A stretch of 64,000 bases of DNA from Asterias amurensis (GCF_032118995.1 NC_092669.1:10291501-10355500); one strand, 5' to 3'. Shown: positions 33,381 to 44,829, numbered from the stretch's first letter. Translations and numbers: made by a program. The notes: generated by a model from the letters alone, not told the origin.

Positions 33381-36300
33381 GTGAGAAAATGGAGTGGTTA
33401 CAGGATGGATCACAATGCATGTTGCTAAACTTGTCTTGGTTAAGTCATGGAGGCCTCCATGGTTGAGTCAGTGAAGTGCACTGGGCTCAGCAGTTTCATA
33501 AAGCCTGTAAGCACAAAAGCTTGCTAAGCACAAAAAGAAACCAAGCACAAAATAATTATAATGCAAGAATTAGTTTACCAGGCAACATACCATGTCACAT
33601 GTACCATTATGACTGGTATCCCGTTCTTTTTTGCTTAGCAGAAATATTGTCAAGCAATAATTCTCGCTTAAGCAGCTCTATGTCATTGCGACCAGATTTG
33701 GTAATTCAGTGCACAGGAGTGTCATTTATGACAGGCATGGCGCACTATTAATGCACACTATTAGTATTGCAAATATCATATCTGACACGGTTACAAATGT
33801 ATCTTTTGACTTTTGGGTATACAATAGGTAGTCCCGAACACCACAGTCTCCTGACTCCACTAGGCGACTTTACGAGTACCTCCATGGAGAAAGCCAAATC
33901 TCTACCCCCTCCCGACCAAAGAGGGGCAAGCGAAGCTACCCCGAGCACTAGCAGCTCAGCTGCAGAAGGTGAATCCAAGCAGATCGAGACGTATGAGGCG
34001 AAGGGGCCAGACGGAGACCACAAGCTCAGTGAGGAGAATGTTGATGGAGAAGGGGAGGAAGATAAGCCGAGGATGAGATTGGAACGGTCGCTGAGTGCAG
34101 CGGAAGAGGCAAAGCAGAAACAGCAGATAGAAGAAGAAATGAGGCAGAAAAAACAGTGAGTTTAGAAATAGAAGATGTTTTAAAAATTATCGGGAAGGGA
34201 ACCTTGAAGGGTGCATTCTGAGCGCAGCGGAAGAGGCAAAGCAGAAAGAGCAGATAGAAGAAGAAATGAGGCAGAAGAACAGTGAGTCAAGAAGTAAAAG
34301 ACATTTGAACAATTTCGGGAGGGGAACCATATTTTTTTTAGGGATGCATTCTGAGCGAAGCGGAAGAGGCAAAGCAGAAAGAGCAAATAGAAGAAGAAAT
34401 GAGGTAGAATAAACAGTGAGTTAGGGAACAAAGATGTTTTAGCATTTTGGAGAAGGAACCATCTTTTTGGGGTGCCTTCTCCAGCTTTGTATGCAGTGTG
34501 TTTTGAAAACTATAGGAACTAGAGAAACTAAAGGAACGGTCAGGTAAGGCATGTGTACATTTGTAAATCTCTCTTGAGTAGTGTTTGATCCTAGAAGAAC
34601 GGTTGGTTGACAACTTAACTGGCATGGGAGTTTGACAACTCAGAGCATGAAACTGTGCTTAGCTTTCGTGCAGCACTAGTTTTTGAGAGGGCAAGAGCAC
34701 CAAAGAATTTTCTTGGTAAAGTGCACCCTATGAGGCAATTGTAAATTTCAACTGCAGCATTTCAAGGGCACAGGTCAGTAACCAGGGGGCATGGAGGCAA
34801 TCACCTTTGTTGACTCTAAGCAGGCCTTGTTGATTAAAAGGAAAATAATAATTTAAAAAAATTGTGTTTTATTTCAGAATTTTAGTTGACTCTTTGTCTG
34901 AAGAACAGCTGAACCGTTATGAAGTATACAGAAGAGCCTCGTTCCCCAAGGCCGCTGTCAAAAGGGTAAGCACAAAAAAACCTGCTAAGCACAGAAAAAT
35001 ATTACTTAGCAGAAACTGGTTAACATCCACAAGTCCATAAAGTTGACATTGTTGTGACTGGTGCTCCACTCTTAATATATTGCCTGCATGATGATATCAT
35101 GTGGCGATTGTATCTACAAAGTACACAGTCAACCCTCCTACTGTCCGACCAATCAATATCATCCACTGTGGTCAATATGTTTCAATTGATGTTGTAGTCT
35201 GTATGTAATGCTTAAAATTACATTTGATACATTTGTTTGTTGTTGCCAGTATTGGAATAAAAAAGTCTAAACTAAAAATAAAAATAAATAAAAATGATGT
35301 CATGTGGCGAATGCATCTTCACAGTACACAGTCAACCCTCCTACTGTCTGTCCATTTAATACACAGTCAACTCTCCTATTGTCTGACAAATCAGTATCAT
35401 CCACTGTAGATTTGAATGATAGATGCACTATATCAGCCTGCAATATGATATCATGTGGTGGATGCATTTTACACAGTACACAGTTAACCCTCCTACTGTC
35501 TGTCTATTTAATACACAGTCAACCCTCCTACTGTCTGACCATTCAATATCATCCAATATGACTTGATGTACTTTGTCTCTTTGTTTTTCTTCCAGTACAT
35601 GCAGTCCATAACGGGATGTAGTGCATCTCACAATGTGGTTATAGCAATGTCAGGAATAGCTAAAGTGTATGTTGGAGAAATAGTGGAGGAAGGTAAATAT
35701 ATTTATAAATGTTTTATTTTGTGAGTATTCTGAATAAAAGCCCCTTACCGTGGCTAAATTTATGGAGTTGTTTTACCCAAAAAATAGCTAATCTCAGAAA
35801 CATACTGATTAGCAAAATGGGTTATCATCAGAATAAATATGTAAAAATGTAAGGTGAATCTAAAATAGTTGAAAGTACCGTCTTAATTATCAAACAGTCA
35901 CGTCGAGAAAATTAATGTGGTTTGTTTTTCTCCTTGGCTGTAAGCCATGGCTGATGACCAGTCATGGCTTGCTGGAATCTCGGACTTGCCTCCTAAACTT
36001 AGGCGGCTAGTGAAATTTACTACTCAACTGCGCAATTTTGACACTAGTCAATACTAGTTTTTAATTCCCAAGATGCATTGCAGGACATTGTTTTCCGTAG
36101 AAGCAATATAGTAAAATTCACACTGAAAAGTTTGAAAGATTGTGTTACGTAAGTAAATCATGTTGTCATGAATAGTCATGAATGACACAATTAGTTCACC
36201 AAGCAGGTAGTTGGGACTCTCTTTTAGTAGTCGTGGCAACATGAAAATGGGTAGTCGCGACACGACTAAGCATCAGTAGGCGTGACGTCAACACTAGTAA

Positions 36301-36518
36301 CCCAATCTTATTGCCTCCCCATTAAAATTATTTTTTTCCTGTGTCATGTTATGCTTTTCTTCTTCATTTTCAATCCATTCCATACAGCTCTGGATATTCT
36401 TGAGAGGTGGGGTGACACTGGACCCTTACAACCAAAACATATTCGGGAAGCCGTTCGCAAACTCAAGGCGCAGGACAAAATGACGTCATCCAAACTGCGT
36501 AAACCACTCTTTAGGTAG
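33227..36518 (+). CDS. TAF11: TAF11, TFIID subunit 11 (complete, 5 exons)
   Basis: TAF11 is a histone-fold subunit of the general transcription factor TFIID that pairs with TAF13 in the nucleus. Exons: 33227-33380, 33828-34155, 34878-34965, 35596-35692, 36388-36518; junction phases 1, 2, 0, 1 all agree and give 265 residues. The N-terminal 160 residues are acidic and disordered ([20 protein letters not shown]). The histone fold starts at [20 protein letters not shown], continues [25 protein letters not shown] and ends [14 protein letters not shown], closely matching vertebrate TAF11. Vertebrate TAF11 is about 211 residues; the extra length is in the N-terminus. Start chosen: first ATG, context AAAGCATGG. 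Exons 2 and 5 have tandem partial copies beside them. Confidence 0.96.
33485..33690. mobile_element. Family E MITE in TAF11 intron 1
   Basis: CATAAAGCCTGTAAGCACAA at left and TTAAGCAGCTCTATGTCATT at right. Confidence 0.6.
33828..34155 (+). CDS. TAF11: TAF11 exon 2
   Basis: 328 bp from ATAG|GTAGTCCC to AACA|GTGAGT. Glu/Lys/Gln-rich end [17 protein letters not shown]; this 3' end is triplicated downstream. Confidence 0.88.
34091..34490 (+). repeat. Tandem triplication of TAF11 exon 2 end with its splice donor
   Basis: Copies begin CTGAG(T/C)G at 34091, 34218 and 34351 and each keeps the ACA|GTGAGT donor, at 34156, 34282 and 34416. Copy 1 is the true exon end. Copy 2 has lost one base (frame shifted). 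Copy 3 has GAGGTAGAA (in-frame TAG) but gained a T-rich acceptor-like tract ending TTTAG at 34341. Confidence 0.9.
34878..34965 (+). CDS. TAF11: TAF11 exon 3, histone fold helix 1
   Basis: 88 bp after [27 protein letters not shown]. Confidence 0.95.
35080..35580 (+). repeat. Family S satellite-like repeats in TAF11 intron 3
   Basis: At least five copies of a block with ACACAGTCAACCCTCCTACTG followed by GACCAATCAATATCATCCA. The same block occurs inverted at 48100-48840. Confidence 0.75.
35596..35692 (+). CDS. TAF11: TAF11 exon 4, histone fold helix 2
   Basis: 97 bp after [26 protein letters not shown] and [10 protein letters not shown]. Confidence 0.95.
36388..36518 (+). CDS. TAF11: TAF11 exon 5, histone fold end and stop
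   Basis: 131 bp after [27 protein letters not shown] to KPLFR and TAG at 36516-36518. The last 45 coding bases are repeated twice more downstream. Confidence 0.95.
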
Positions 36519-36695
36519 CAGAGGAGTAAACAGGACTTAAGACCCAGGTTAGCATGATGTCATCCAAACAGCGCAAACCACTCCTTAGGTAGCAGGGGAG
36601 TAAATGTGGACTTAAGACCCAGGACAAAACGACGTCATCCAAACAGCGCAAACCACTCTTAAAGTAGCAGAGGAGTAAACGTTGGACTTTGTCTG
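36474..36695 (+). repeat. Tandem triplication of TAF11 terminal coding segment
   Basis: A roughly 74-bp unit, GACGTCATCCAAACTGCG ... GACTTAAGACCCAG, at 36474, 36548 and 36623. Only the first is coding. A further partial piece (GGAGTAAACAGTTGACTTTG) follows at 36880 beyond a family K insertion. Confidence 0.85.
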
Positions 36696-36704
36696 TGGTC
36701 AGCT

Positions 36705-36882
36705 CCAGGCTTGGAATTACACACAGGCTCGAAAGCCATGGCCTCCGCAGCCCCTGGTCTTGGCCTTGATGCCCCTTCAAAAGTTTCCCATTGACTTTGA
36801 GATTTTCCAATGGAAGTGCCTCTTGCAAAATGAAAATGGCCTTGCCCTCTCAAAGATGAAATTCCAGGTCTCTATAGGGGAG
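36705..36882 (-). mobile_element. Family K repeat
   Basis: CCAGGCTTGGAATTAC ... AGATGAAATTCCAGG, interior CTTTGAGATTTTCCAATGG. It splits the TAF11 3' tandem repeat. Confidence 0.55.
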
Positions 36883-37069
36883 TAAACAGTTGACTTTGCT
36901 GTTGTCAGCTCTCCAAATGTTACTAAACTTGAAACACCTAAAAATAAGTCAAAATTCCCTTCAAGCTGTGGGGCTGGCTACTTTGTTGAAAAGCATATCG
37001 CTAATGAGAGAGACGGGCTTGTGGTATAGTTGGTGGTTTAGTGACACAAACAATCTTAACAGATCCTGT

Positions 37070-37265
37070 GGCATGTCGTGGTTAAGAGCACCGGACTCAG
37101 CCCTGGTGTTTCTGATCAGCAAAACACTTAACAACGATGCTTTGTCCTTCGGATGGGGCGTAAAGCTGTTCTGCTCCCTTGAGCTGTGTAACACACTTAT
37201 AAGAACCCAGTGCACTTATCGTAAAGACAAGGGGTTCGCTCTGGTGTTCCTGGTTTGATTGGCTG
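37070..37265 (+). mobile_element. tRNA-headed SINE
   Basis: Plus-strand head GTGGCATGTCGTGGTTAAGA and body CCTTCGGATGGGGCGTAAAG, CTTATCGTAAAGACAAGGGG. The B-box part of the head is deleted. Confidence 0.7.
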
Positions 37266-37479
37266 GTTTTGATATTGCGCCACAGCACCGTGGTCTAAGT
37301 GGATGGTATATCAAACAAATGATGAATGTTTTGACAGTTCAGAGAATATTTTCACACATTGATAGATGGAATGTTCCTTTTATCTTCCGCTTAGCCCCGA
37401 CGAATAGAACTTTTTATCCCCAAGGCACGCATAAGAGTGAATTTTTGGTATGATACATCAGAGGTCTATAGCAGGCCTG

Positions 37480-37640
37480 ATACTTCACAGAGGTAACAAA
37501 GTCGATTGCCTCAATGCCCCAATTGGTCAACGCCTTCGTGCCCTTGAAATGCCCCAGTAGAAACGTACAATTTTCTCATAGGATGCCCTTTACAAAGGAG
37601 TAAATGCCTTGGTGCCCTTGTTTTTTCAAACAGGCCTGTT
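37480..37640 (-). repeat. Family T repeat
   Basis: GCCTCAATGCCCC and CTTCGTGCCCTTGAAATG, similar to 46030-46145 and 55360-55690. Confidence 0.45.
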
Positions 37641-38021
37641 ATAGACCTAAGGTTTACAGGTGGTAAGTAGTCTTGAAATCAAGTCGGTAATTGTTAAGCG
37701 CGGTGTAGCTCTGGGGACGGTACACTCATCCTCGATCCCAGTATGTGTGTGTGAGTCAGTGGCAGTTAGCTGCCACGTGCTACCTATGACCGTTCCATGT
37801 GTATAATATAATAGCACTGTGACTGTTGCATGAATGGCAGAATGTGTGTTAGTAACAAATAGGCAGCGCCTAGCGACTTGTTATCAAGTCAGTCTAGGTG
37901 GTAAGGAAAACAATTTCAGACATTAATTTATTCCAGTTTCTCAGATCCACATTTGCATTTATTTACTCTTCAGGATTTAACTACAGTGATTGTCAACGCT
38001 TCAGTAACCATTCTCTACCAT

Positions 38022-38312
38022 AGAGTTATATATAAGAACTAGAGGGCGTACTGGTGATGCTGCTTGCACAAACGCGCAAGACCGCAAGGAGACACGCGCG
38101 CCATTCTGTACGCGCCTTGAATATATGAAGTACACGTTGGAGTTTGTGTTTATTGAACGCTACGCGCTATTGCTTTGTCGACTTACAAAATGGCAGCACA
38201 ACACACGCTGTGCGATGCTGTTTTTTTCAACTTAGAAATGGCCGCATGCGCGCATACCGGACTGCGTAAATTGGCCAGTGCGCCCTCTGGTTCTTATATA
38301 TAACTCTATGTT
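38022..38312. mobile_element. Family U palindromic MITE
   Basis: Ends TAGAGTTATATATAAGAACT / complement, then AGAGGGCG(T/C)ACTGG on both sides. The interior is CG-rich. Confidence 0.75.
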
Positions 38313-38709
38313 CTCTACTCACATTTACATCTGACATACATAGTACTCTCTTTTGAGTGGCTCACAAGTCGATACATATTATTAAGTTCATACATATTCA
38401 TTAAAAAAACAAGACTCTGAAAGCTAATTGGCCGACTAGGCAACATGTAGCACAAGTATGATGACTCGTGTTATAGCTAGGTTCACTGTCATAAAACCTA
38501 ATAAGCTCAACCTTAGATGCAACAGGTTACCAACCAAATGCAATGTACAAGTCAATACTGGTTCCCTGCTACTTTTGCTAAGCAAAATAACTTCTGCTTA
38601 AGACAGTTGTGTGAGTAACTGATGCATTTACATGATTTTGCATATATTTGCATTTAAAGTGGAACTCAAAAGGAAGATGGAACATTTAGATTTTGAAACA
38701 TGGACTGTA

Positions 38710-38715
38710 AATAAA
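38710..38715 (+). terminator. Candidate poly(A) signal
   Basis: AATAAA followed by a TTTTGTCTGTTTTTTTTTGG-type T/G-rich tract within 20-40 bases. It is 2.2 kb past the TAF11 stop with no other gene between, so it may end TAF11 transcripts. Confidence 0.3.
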
Positions 38716-39100
38716 GACTTATTTTGTCTGTTTTTTTTTGGTTTTTTTTCATGAATAAAGTATATTATGAAACAGAACATGTGTCTTGTGTTTACAAACT
38801 ATTATGTCTTGATTTTTTATTTAACATAAAACTACTTTTGCTCTCTTAAAAAGTGCAAGATCCAAGACTGCCCAATGTTAGAACAGATATTGTATTCCTG
38901 TTGTAAATTTGTTGCATGAGAAAAGGTAACTTTCACAAGAAACAAGTTTAGAGGGGGGTATCGTACGTGAACTAAACCTGGTCAATTGTTATTCAAACTG
39001 ATCGTTAAAAATCTTCATACTGAATACTTATATGAGTTTGGGCATTTATAAATGTAGGTCAATAACAATGAATTTAAAGTGCAGCATATTTATGCATTAA

Positions 39101-39479
39101 AGGCAGTGGACACTATTGGTAATCACTCAAAACAATTATTAGCATAAAACCTTTCTTGGTGACCAGTAATGGGGAGAGGTTGATGGTATAAAACATTGTG
39201 AGAAACGGCTCCCTCTTAAGTGCCAAAGTTTTCGAGAAAGAAGTAATTTTCCACGAATTTGATTTCGAGACCTCAAGTTAAGAACTTGAGGTCTCGAAAT
39301 CAACCATCTAAATGCACACAACTTCGTGTGACAAGGGTGTTTTTTCTTTCATTCTTATCTCGCAAGTTCGATGACCGATTGAGCTCAAATTTTTACAGGT
39401 TTGTTATTTTTATGCATATGTTGAGAAACACCAATTGTGAAGACTAGTCTTTGACAATTACCAATAGTGTCCACTGCCT
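39101..39479 (+). mobile_element. Family A MITE, reference-quality copy
   Basis: TTAA at 39097-39100 and 39480-39483; ends AGGCAGTGGACACTATTGG / complement. The central hairpin arm is TTTCGAGACCTCAAGTT. Confidence 0.9.
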
Positions 39480-39893
39480 TTAATATAATGGACAGCTTGC
39501 CTTTACTGCACAAATGGCATTCAAATACACATTGCTTTCTAATTGGAATATTAAAAGATTTTCTTCCAACATTGTTTTTTTGGGGGGGACTTCTTTTTGA
39601 AGCAACTTTGACAATATGTGTAGGCATTGGACGTCAAGTTTCTAAACGAAGCAACTTAGCCTTTCTGTGATATGGTACCCACAGTAAGGAGGCACTATTT
39701 GAATTGGTTTTTATCTAAATGTAAAGACGATGTGACCTATGTTTACATTCAAACCTCCCTCTGTTGACAAAACACTGTACACGTCATGTTTCGCCGGGCA
39801 AAAAGACGCGTAGTCATGGTAAGATTGCATGTACTTTCTAGTTGGCTGCCAAAACACAAAGGTTTTGCCCGGCAGTTTGCCCGGCGGCATGTG

Positions 39894-40047
39894 CGCGAAT
39901 CATGTTATGGTTTTCGAGTGGCGTGAGAGGTCACATCGTCTATACGCGAAATTATGTTCTGGTTTTCGAGTGACGTGAGAGGTCACATTGTCTATACGCG
40001 AAATCATGTTAGGGTTTTCGAGTGACGTGAGAGGTCAAGTCTATACC
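39894..40047 (+). repeat. 52-bp tandem repeat, 3 units
   Basis: Units start CGCGAA(A)TCATGTT and contain GGTTTTCGAGTGACGTGAGA and GGTCACATCGTCTATA; the third is slightly shortened. Confidence 0.8.
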
Positions 40048-40511
40048 CAAAACTGAACAGAACACTTGTTTCATCCCACTTTTAGAACAGGACTTAAACA
40101 TGACAGTGCTCTACAAACTAAGCTATCGCTATTTAGTCAGTTCTTCTTTGTTCAACCCAAAACTATTAAATTTATTCCCTAGTCAGTTTCACTTGCGGTT
40201 TATTGGCTTTTTTTTAAGAAAGGGAATAAAATTTGCAGTATTCTTTGTGTATTTGAAGGAGATCTGTCGCCAGTTAAACAAAATCACAAAAGAAAACCCC
40301 AAATACAGTCCTTTGATTTGTTCCTTCTTTAGGAAAGAAATTCAATACATAAAATAACTCAGAAGATTTGGTCATGTTTTCTTCTGGTTAATGCAGCCTA
40401 AGTGACTAAGATTCAATACCATAAAACGACTCCAGCCAAATCCAAACAAAATATACTTTACATTGGTTAGTAAGAGGTAATGATGACATAAAATAAAAGT
40501 ACTTTTTTTAA

Positions 40512-40891
40512 AGGCAGTGGAAACTATTGGTAATTACTCAAAATAATTTTTAGTATAAAACCTTACTCGTTATCGAGTAAAAGAGAGCTGTTGATAGTAC
40601 AAAACATTGTGAGAAACGGCTCCCTCTGAAGTAACATAGTTTTCGAGAAAGAAGTAATTTTCCGCGAATTTGATTTCGAGACCTCAGAATTAGATTTTGA
40701 GGTCTTGAAATCAAGCATCTGAAAGCACACAAATTCGTGTGACATGGGTGTTTTTTTTCTTTCATTATTATCTCGCAACTTCAATGACCAATTGAGCTCA
40801 AATTTTCACAGGTTTGTTATTTTATGCATTTGTTAAGATACACCAAGTTAGAAGACTGGTCTTTGACAATTACCGATAGTTTCCAGTGTCT
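40512..40891 (+). mobile_element. Family A MITE
   Basis: TTAA-flanked (40508-40511, 40892-40895); terminal bases AGGCAGTGGAAACTATTGG / complement. The matching change at both ends is notable. Confidence 0.85.
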
Positions 40892-41152
40892 TTAAATACA
40901 TAACCAATGGAATGTTCTTAATTGATAAGCATATAATCTTAAATCGTCGGCTATAACCTTTTAAAAAAGCCTCCTTAACGAGTTCAAGTAATAAATATCC
41001 AACTGGAAAACTAAAATAAATACTTTTCTTACTTGGTCCCAGTGTTTTCTTATCTTTACTTTAAATAATTAGGATATATTTTGCTAAAACAATAAAACCT
41101 GCATCAATTATGATATTTACAGATAACTTTCAAGAATGGCAGCTATTTTTGT

Positions 41153-41670
41153 TTAAAGGGATACGTTGCCTTGGATCGGGCGAATTGGTCTATGATAAGC
41201 GTTTGAAACAGTTTGAAATGCACATGGTTAGAAAGATGTATTTAAAGGATTTGGGTACTTTTTCAAAATGTCCATAGATTTACATTAAACTTACAGGGTT
41301 TGAAGATAATGATAGTGGAAAGCTTCCCTTCAAATATTACTTACTGAGGTGCTGTAGTTTTTGAGAAATGAGTAAAACAATGTCATGAAAATACGCTTGT
41401 AAAATGATTAAAATAATTTTCGTCTCATGAGACGAAAATTAATTTCATGACATTGTTTTACTCATTTACCCAAATTTACAGCACCTCAGCACGTAGTATT
41501 TTCAGGGAAGCTTTCTAATATCATTATCTTCAAACTGTGTAAGTTTAGTGTAAATCTGTAGAAATTGTGTTTTTGTCCTACAAAAGTTACATAGACCCTT
41601 TAAAGTAGAATATAATGATCCACACAAATATGCCTAAAAATTGCATGGTTTTCCTTATACACGAACTAAA
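41153..41670. mobile_element. Family C MITE interrupted by family D
   Basis: GGGATACGTTGCCTTGGATC at left and GATCCACACAAATATGCC at right surround the family D insertion. Confidence 0.65.
41246..41599. mobile_element. Family D MITE, complete, TTAA-flanked
   Basis: AGGATTTGGGTACTTTTTC at left and the complement-like CCTACAAAAGTTACATAGACCC at right, TTAA each side. The centre is a long hairpin around CGTCTCATGAGACG. Confidence 0.8.
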
Positions 41671-42439
41671 ACGCCACGCCATTTTGTGAAGTCAAGTTTT
41701 TGTGTACCTCGGTGAAAAGGTGATGGGCACCTTCCTTCCTTGATATACTAGACTTGTGGACAAGTAGTTAAAAATTATAGTCACGGTGATAGTGTTCCGA
41801 CTCTATTCCGAATATCCCCGCCATACTCTCGCGAGACAACTCGCCCCGCAAGGCTACTGCTTTCACGACTACGGTCCCATTTAAGTTAATGGGGAGTAGA
41901 AGTCGCCAACCAGCAGTTCATGCGAGAGCATTGATCACACGAGAGCATCGCTACAACTCGACTATCTCACCGTGGCAGATCATTAATAATGACTTGTTCA
42001 CAAGTCTATGAAATACCTGTTGGAGTGCATATTTCAGGAAATTAAAATACGCAAAGATTTACAAAATCTACTCTTTTCCCTGTGGCATTATTTAAATACA
42101 ACATTCAATACCCCATCATCAGAGGAACGCTATCCAAACATAAATATAGAACTCTTAACATTTTAATTTTTTTATATAATATAATAATAATATAATGTTT
42201 ATAATATATTTTGACTGTACATGCACGTTATTTAATTCTTTGTTAATGATTAAACTAAAATACTCTAATGAAATATCTGTTTCGACATGTGGTCAAACAG
42301 TGTCTGTACTTAAATATTTTACACATATTAAAATAAAATCTTTCATTGTCGTCATCGTGAGACTGAGACAATAGAGGGCAGCAAACATATCAGGTAATTT
42401 GTTAATCTTTTTTATCGGACCCCTCAACAACAGCCATGG

Positions 42440-43010
42440 CTTCAGCTCTGCCTCGCCCGGCCTGGAATTTCATTGAACCACAGAGGTCATGACCTCTGTT
42501 TAGCTGGTTTTGGCCTTGGTGCCCCTTTAAAAGTTTCCCATAGACTTTAAAGGCAGTGGACACTATTGGTAATTACTCAAAATAATTATTAGCATAAAAC
42601 CTTACTTTGTAATGAGTAATGGGGAGAGGTTGATAATATAAAACATAGTGAGAAACGGCTCCCTCTGAAGTGCCAGAGTTTTCCAGAAAGAAGTAATTTT
42701 CCACGAACTTGATTTCGAGACCTCAGATGTAGAGTTTGAGGTCTCGAAATCAAGCATCTAAACGCATGCACACAACTTCGTGTGACAAGGGTGTTTTTTC
42801 TTTCATTATTTTCTCGCAACTTCGACGACTAATTGAGCTCAAATTTACACAGGTTTGTTATTTTATGTATATGTTGAGATACACCAAGTGAGAATACTCA
42901 GACTGGTCTTTGACAATTACCAATAGTGTCCACTGTCAAGATTTTCTAATGCAAGTGCCCTTTTAAAAATGAAAATGGCCTTGCCCTTTCACAGATGAAA
43001 TTCCAGGTAT
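42440..43010 (-). mobile_element. Family K repeat interrupted by a family A MITE
   Basis: CCTGGAATTTCATTGAACC at left and AGATGAAATTCCAGG at right. The family A element occupies 42551-42937. Confidence 0.65.
42551..42937 (+). mobile_element. Family A MITE
   Basis: Left TTAA at 42547-42550; right end CACTGTC has lost the last bases. Hairpin present. Confidence 0.8.
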
Positions 43011-43384
43011 GCTACCTTAGGCTATGTCTGACTTTTCGAGGATAGAGAAAGAAAAAATATAGAAAAAAAACTTATCATAATTTTTTCCCAATCAGCTTTG
43101 GTTTCTAAACACATTGGCAACAACCTTTCTCAAAACAACAATTAAACAAATGAATAATATTAATAAAAAACAGTTGTCATTAGTAATAAAATACAATTTA
43201 TAATGCAGCATCATCAACAATAAACTTACTGCAAAATTCAGGTAAATGAATATGTCAATTATCTAAATGCAAAGGAATGCAGAGTACAGTTTTCTAGAGG
43301 GAGTTGTAATCAAACTTTAAAATCGTCCATTGCCCATGTTCATCAACCTGCTCACCCAATAAGCAAATGTTTATATTTGGCACA

Positions 43385-43520
43385 GTTAACATCTATGTTC
43401 CAACAGCCCTTTTCCGACACCCGTATGTTCCAACACCCCTATGTTCTGACGACCCAATGTTCCGACACCCTTATGTTCCGAAACCCCTGTATTTCTGACA
43501 CCTATTTGTTCCGACACTCC
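43385..43520 (+). repeat. TGTTCCGACACCC short tandem repeats
   Basis: About eight imperfect 15-17 bp units of TATGTTCCGACACCCC. They resemble the subterminal arrays of element R in style but not in sequence; no inverted partner was found nearby. Confidence 0.65.
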
Positions 43521-43639
43521 GCCCCATCATCGTGTATTGACCAATCACATCGCAACAAAGGTCCGACAAATAAAGTCTGACATAAGCGCGCAAATGCTTG
43601 GTGCGCGCGGCAGAGTTGTGCAGAAAGGCATTTGAGAGG

Positions 43640-44195
43640 CTCAAGTGTTCTTGCTCACATATGCGTCGTGGCCAGAGCCTAAAGGATCGGTCTATTAAAG
43701 ATACAAAACTAGTTTCTATGATAAGCCAGTTCGTTTCTTATTGGACGAGAGTGTTGTAAAATCTACAATGAATCACTCACGTGTTCTTGCTCACACGTGC
43801 GTCTTGGCCGGAGCCTAAAGGATCGGTCTAGTGAAGATTAGATACAAAACTAGTTTCTATGATAAGCCAGTTCGTTTCTTATTGGATGAGAGTGTTGTAA
43901 ATCTACAATGAATCACTCACGTGTTCTTGCTCACACGTGCGTCTTGGCCGGAGCCTAAAGGATCGGTCTAGTGAAGATTAGATACAAAACTAGTTTCTAT
44001 GATAAGCCAGTTCGTTTCTTATTGGACGAGAGTGTTGTAAATCTACAATGAATCACTCACGTGTTCTTCCTCGCACGTGCGTCGTGGCCGGAGCCTAAAG
44101 GATCGGTCTAGTGAAGATTAGATACAAAACTAGTTTCTATGATAAGCCAGTTCGTTTCTTATTGGATGAGAGTGTTGTAAATCTACAATGAATCA
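43640..44195 (+). repeat. 140-bp tandem repeat, 4 units
   Basis: GAGCCTAAAGGATCGGTCTA recurs at 43675, 43811, 43951 and 44091. Each unit has GATAAGCCAGTTCGTTTCTT and TCACTCACGTGTTCTTGCTC. Confidence 0.85.
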
Positions 44196-44199
44196 ACAT

Positions 44200-44590
44200 A
44201 CATCAACATGAGTGAGCACACTATGCCTATTGGCTAATGGAATCAGAAAGACAGGCCCATTGGCTGAGGCCCTTTTTCATCATATCCCTCATTTACATAA
44301 ATTAGCATAAATTATACATGTAATTCTATGTTATATATTCCATCCAACGTCATCTAAAAACCATCTCGAGTAGTAGCCAAATTCTCAAAAACTTATTACA
44401 ATGCACAAGTGTGTAACTTTTGTTGCCCAAATTATTATATTTGTACATGAAAAATCATACCCGAAGTTTGATAAATTTTGTGTAAGTCCTTTTACAGTAG
44501 ATTGGTCATGATATTTGGTTCTGTATTTTTAAAAGCAATGTAGTTTTTTCTTGTAGTAACGGTACCCAGCTTTAGGGGAAACAATTTGAA
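44200..44590. other. Unassigned AT-rich DNA
   Basis: No gene or repeat end recognised between the 140-bp array and the next MITE fragments. Confidence 0.4.
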
Positions 44591-44829
44591 TGGCACCACG
44601 CTGATGGCTCTGCCTACTGCCAAATTCTGCGCTTACGATCACCATTCTCTGCTTACCGTGCAAGCGCCGAATTTCCAAAAGACTAACCGGTTTGCTTTGA
44701 CATCAGCTACATGTTGGCATCGACAACTTACATGAACTACATGTATACAACAAATATCTAAACCAGTCAGCTGCATAATGATTAAATAACAAGGGGGAAC
44801 AAATAATAATAATAATAACAACAAAGGAA

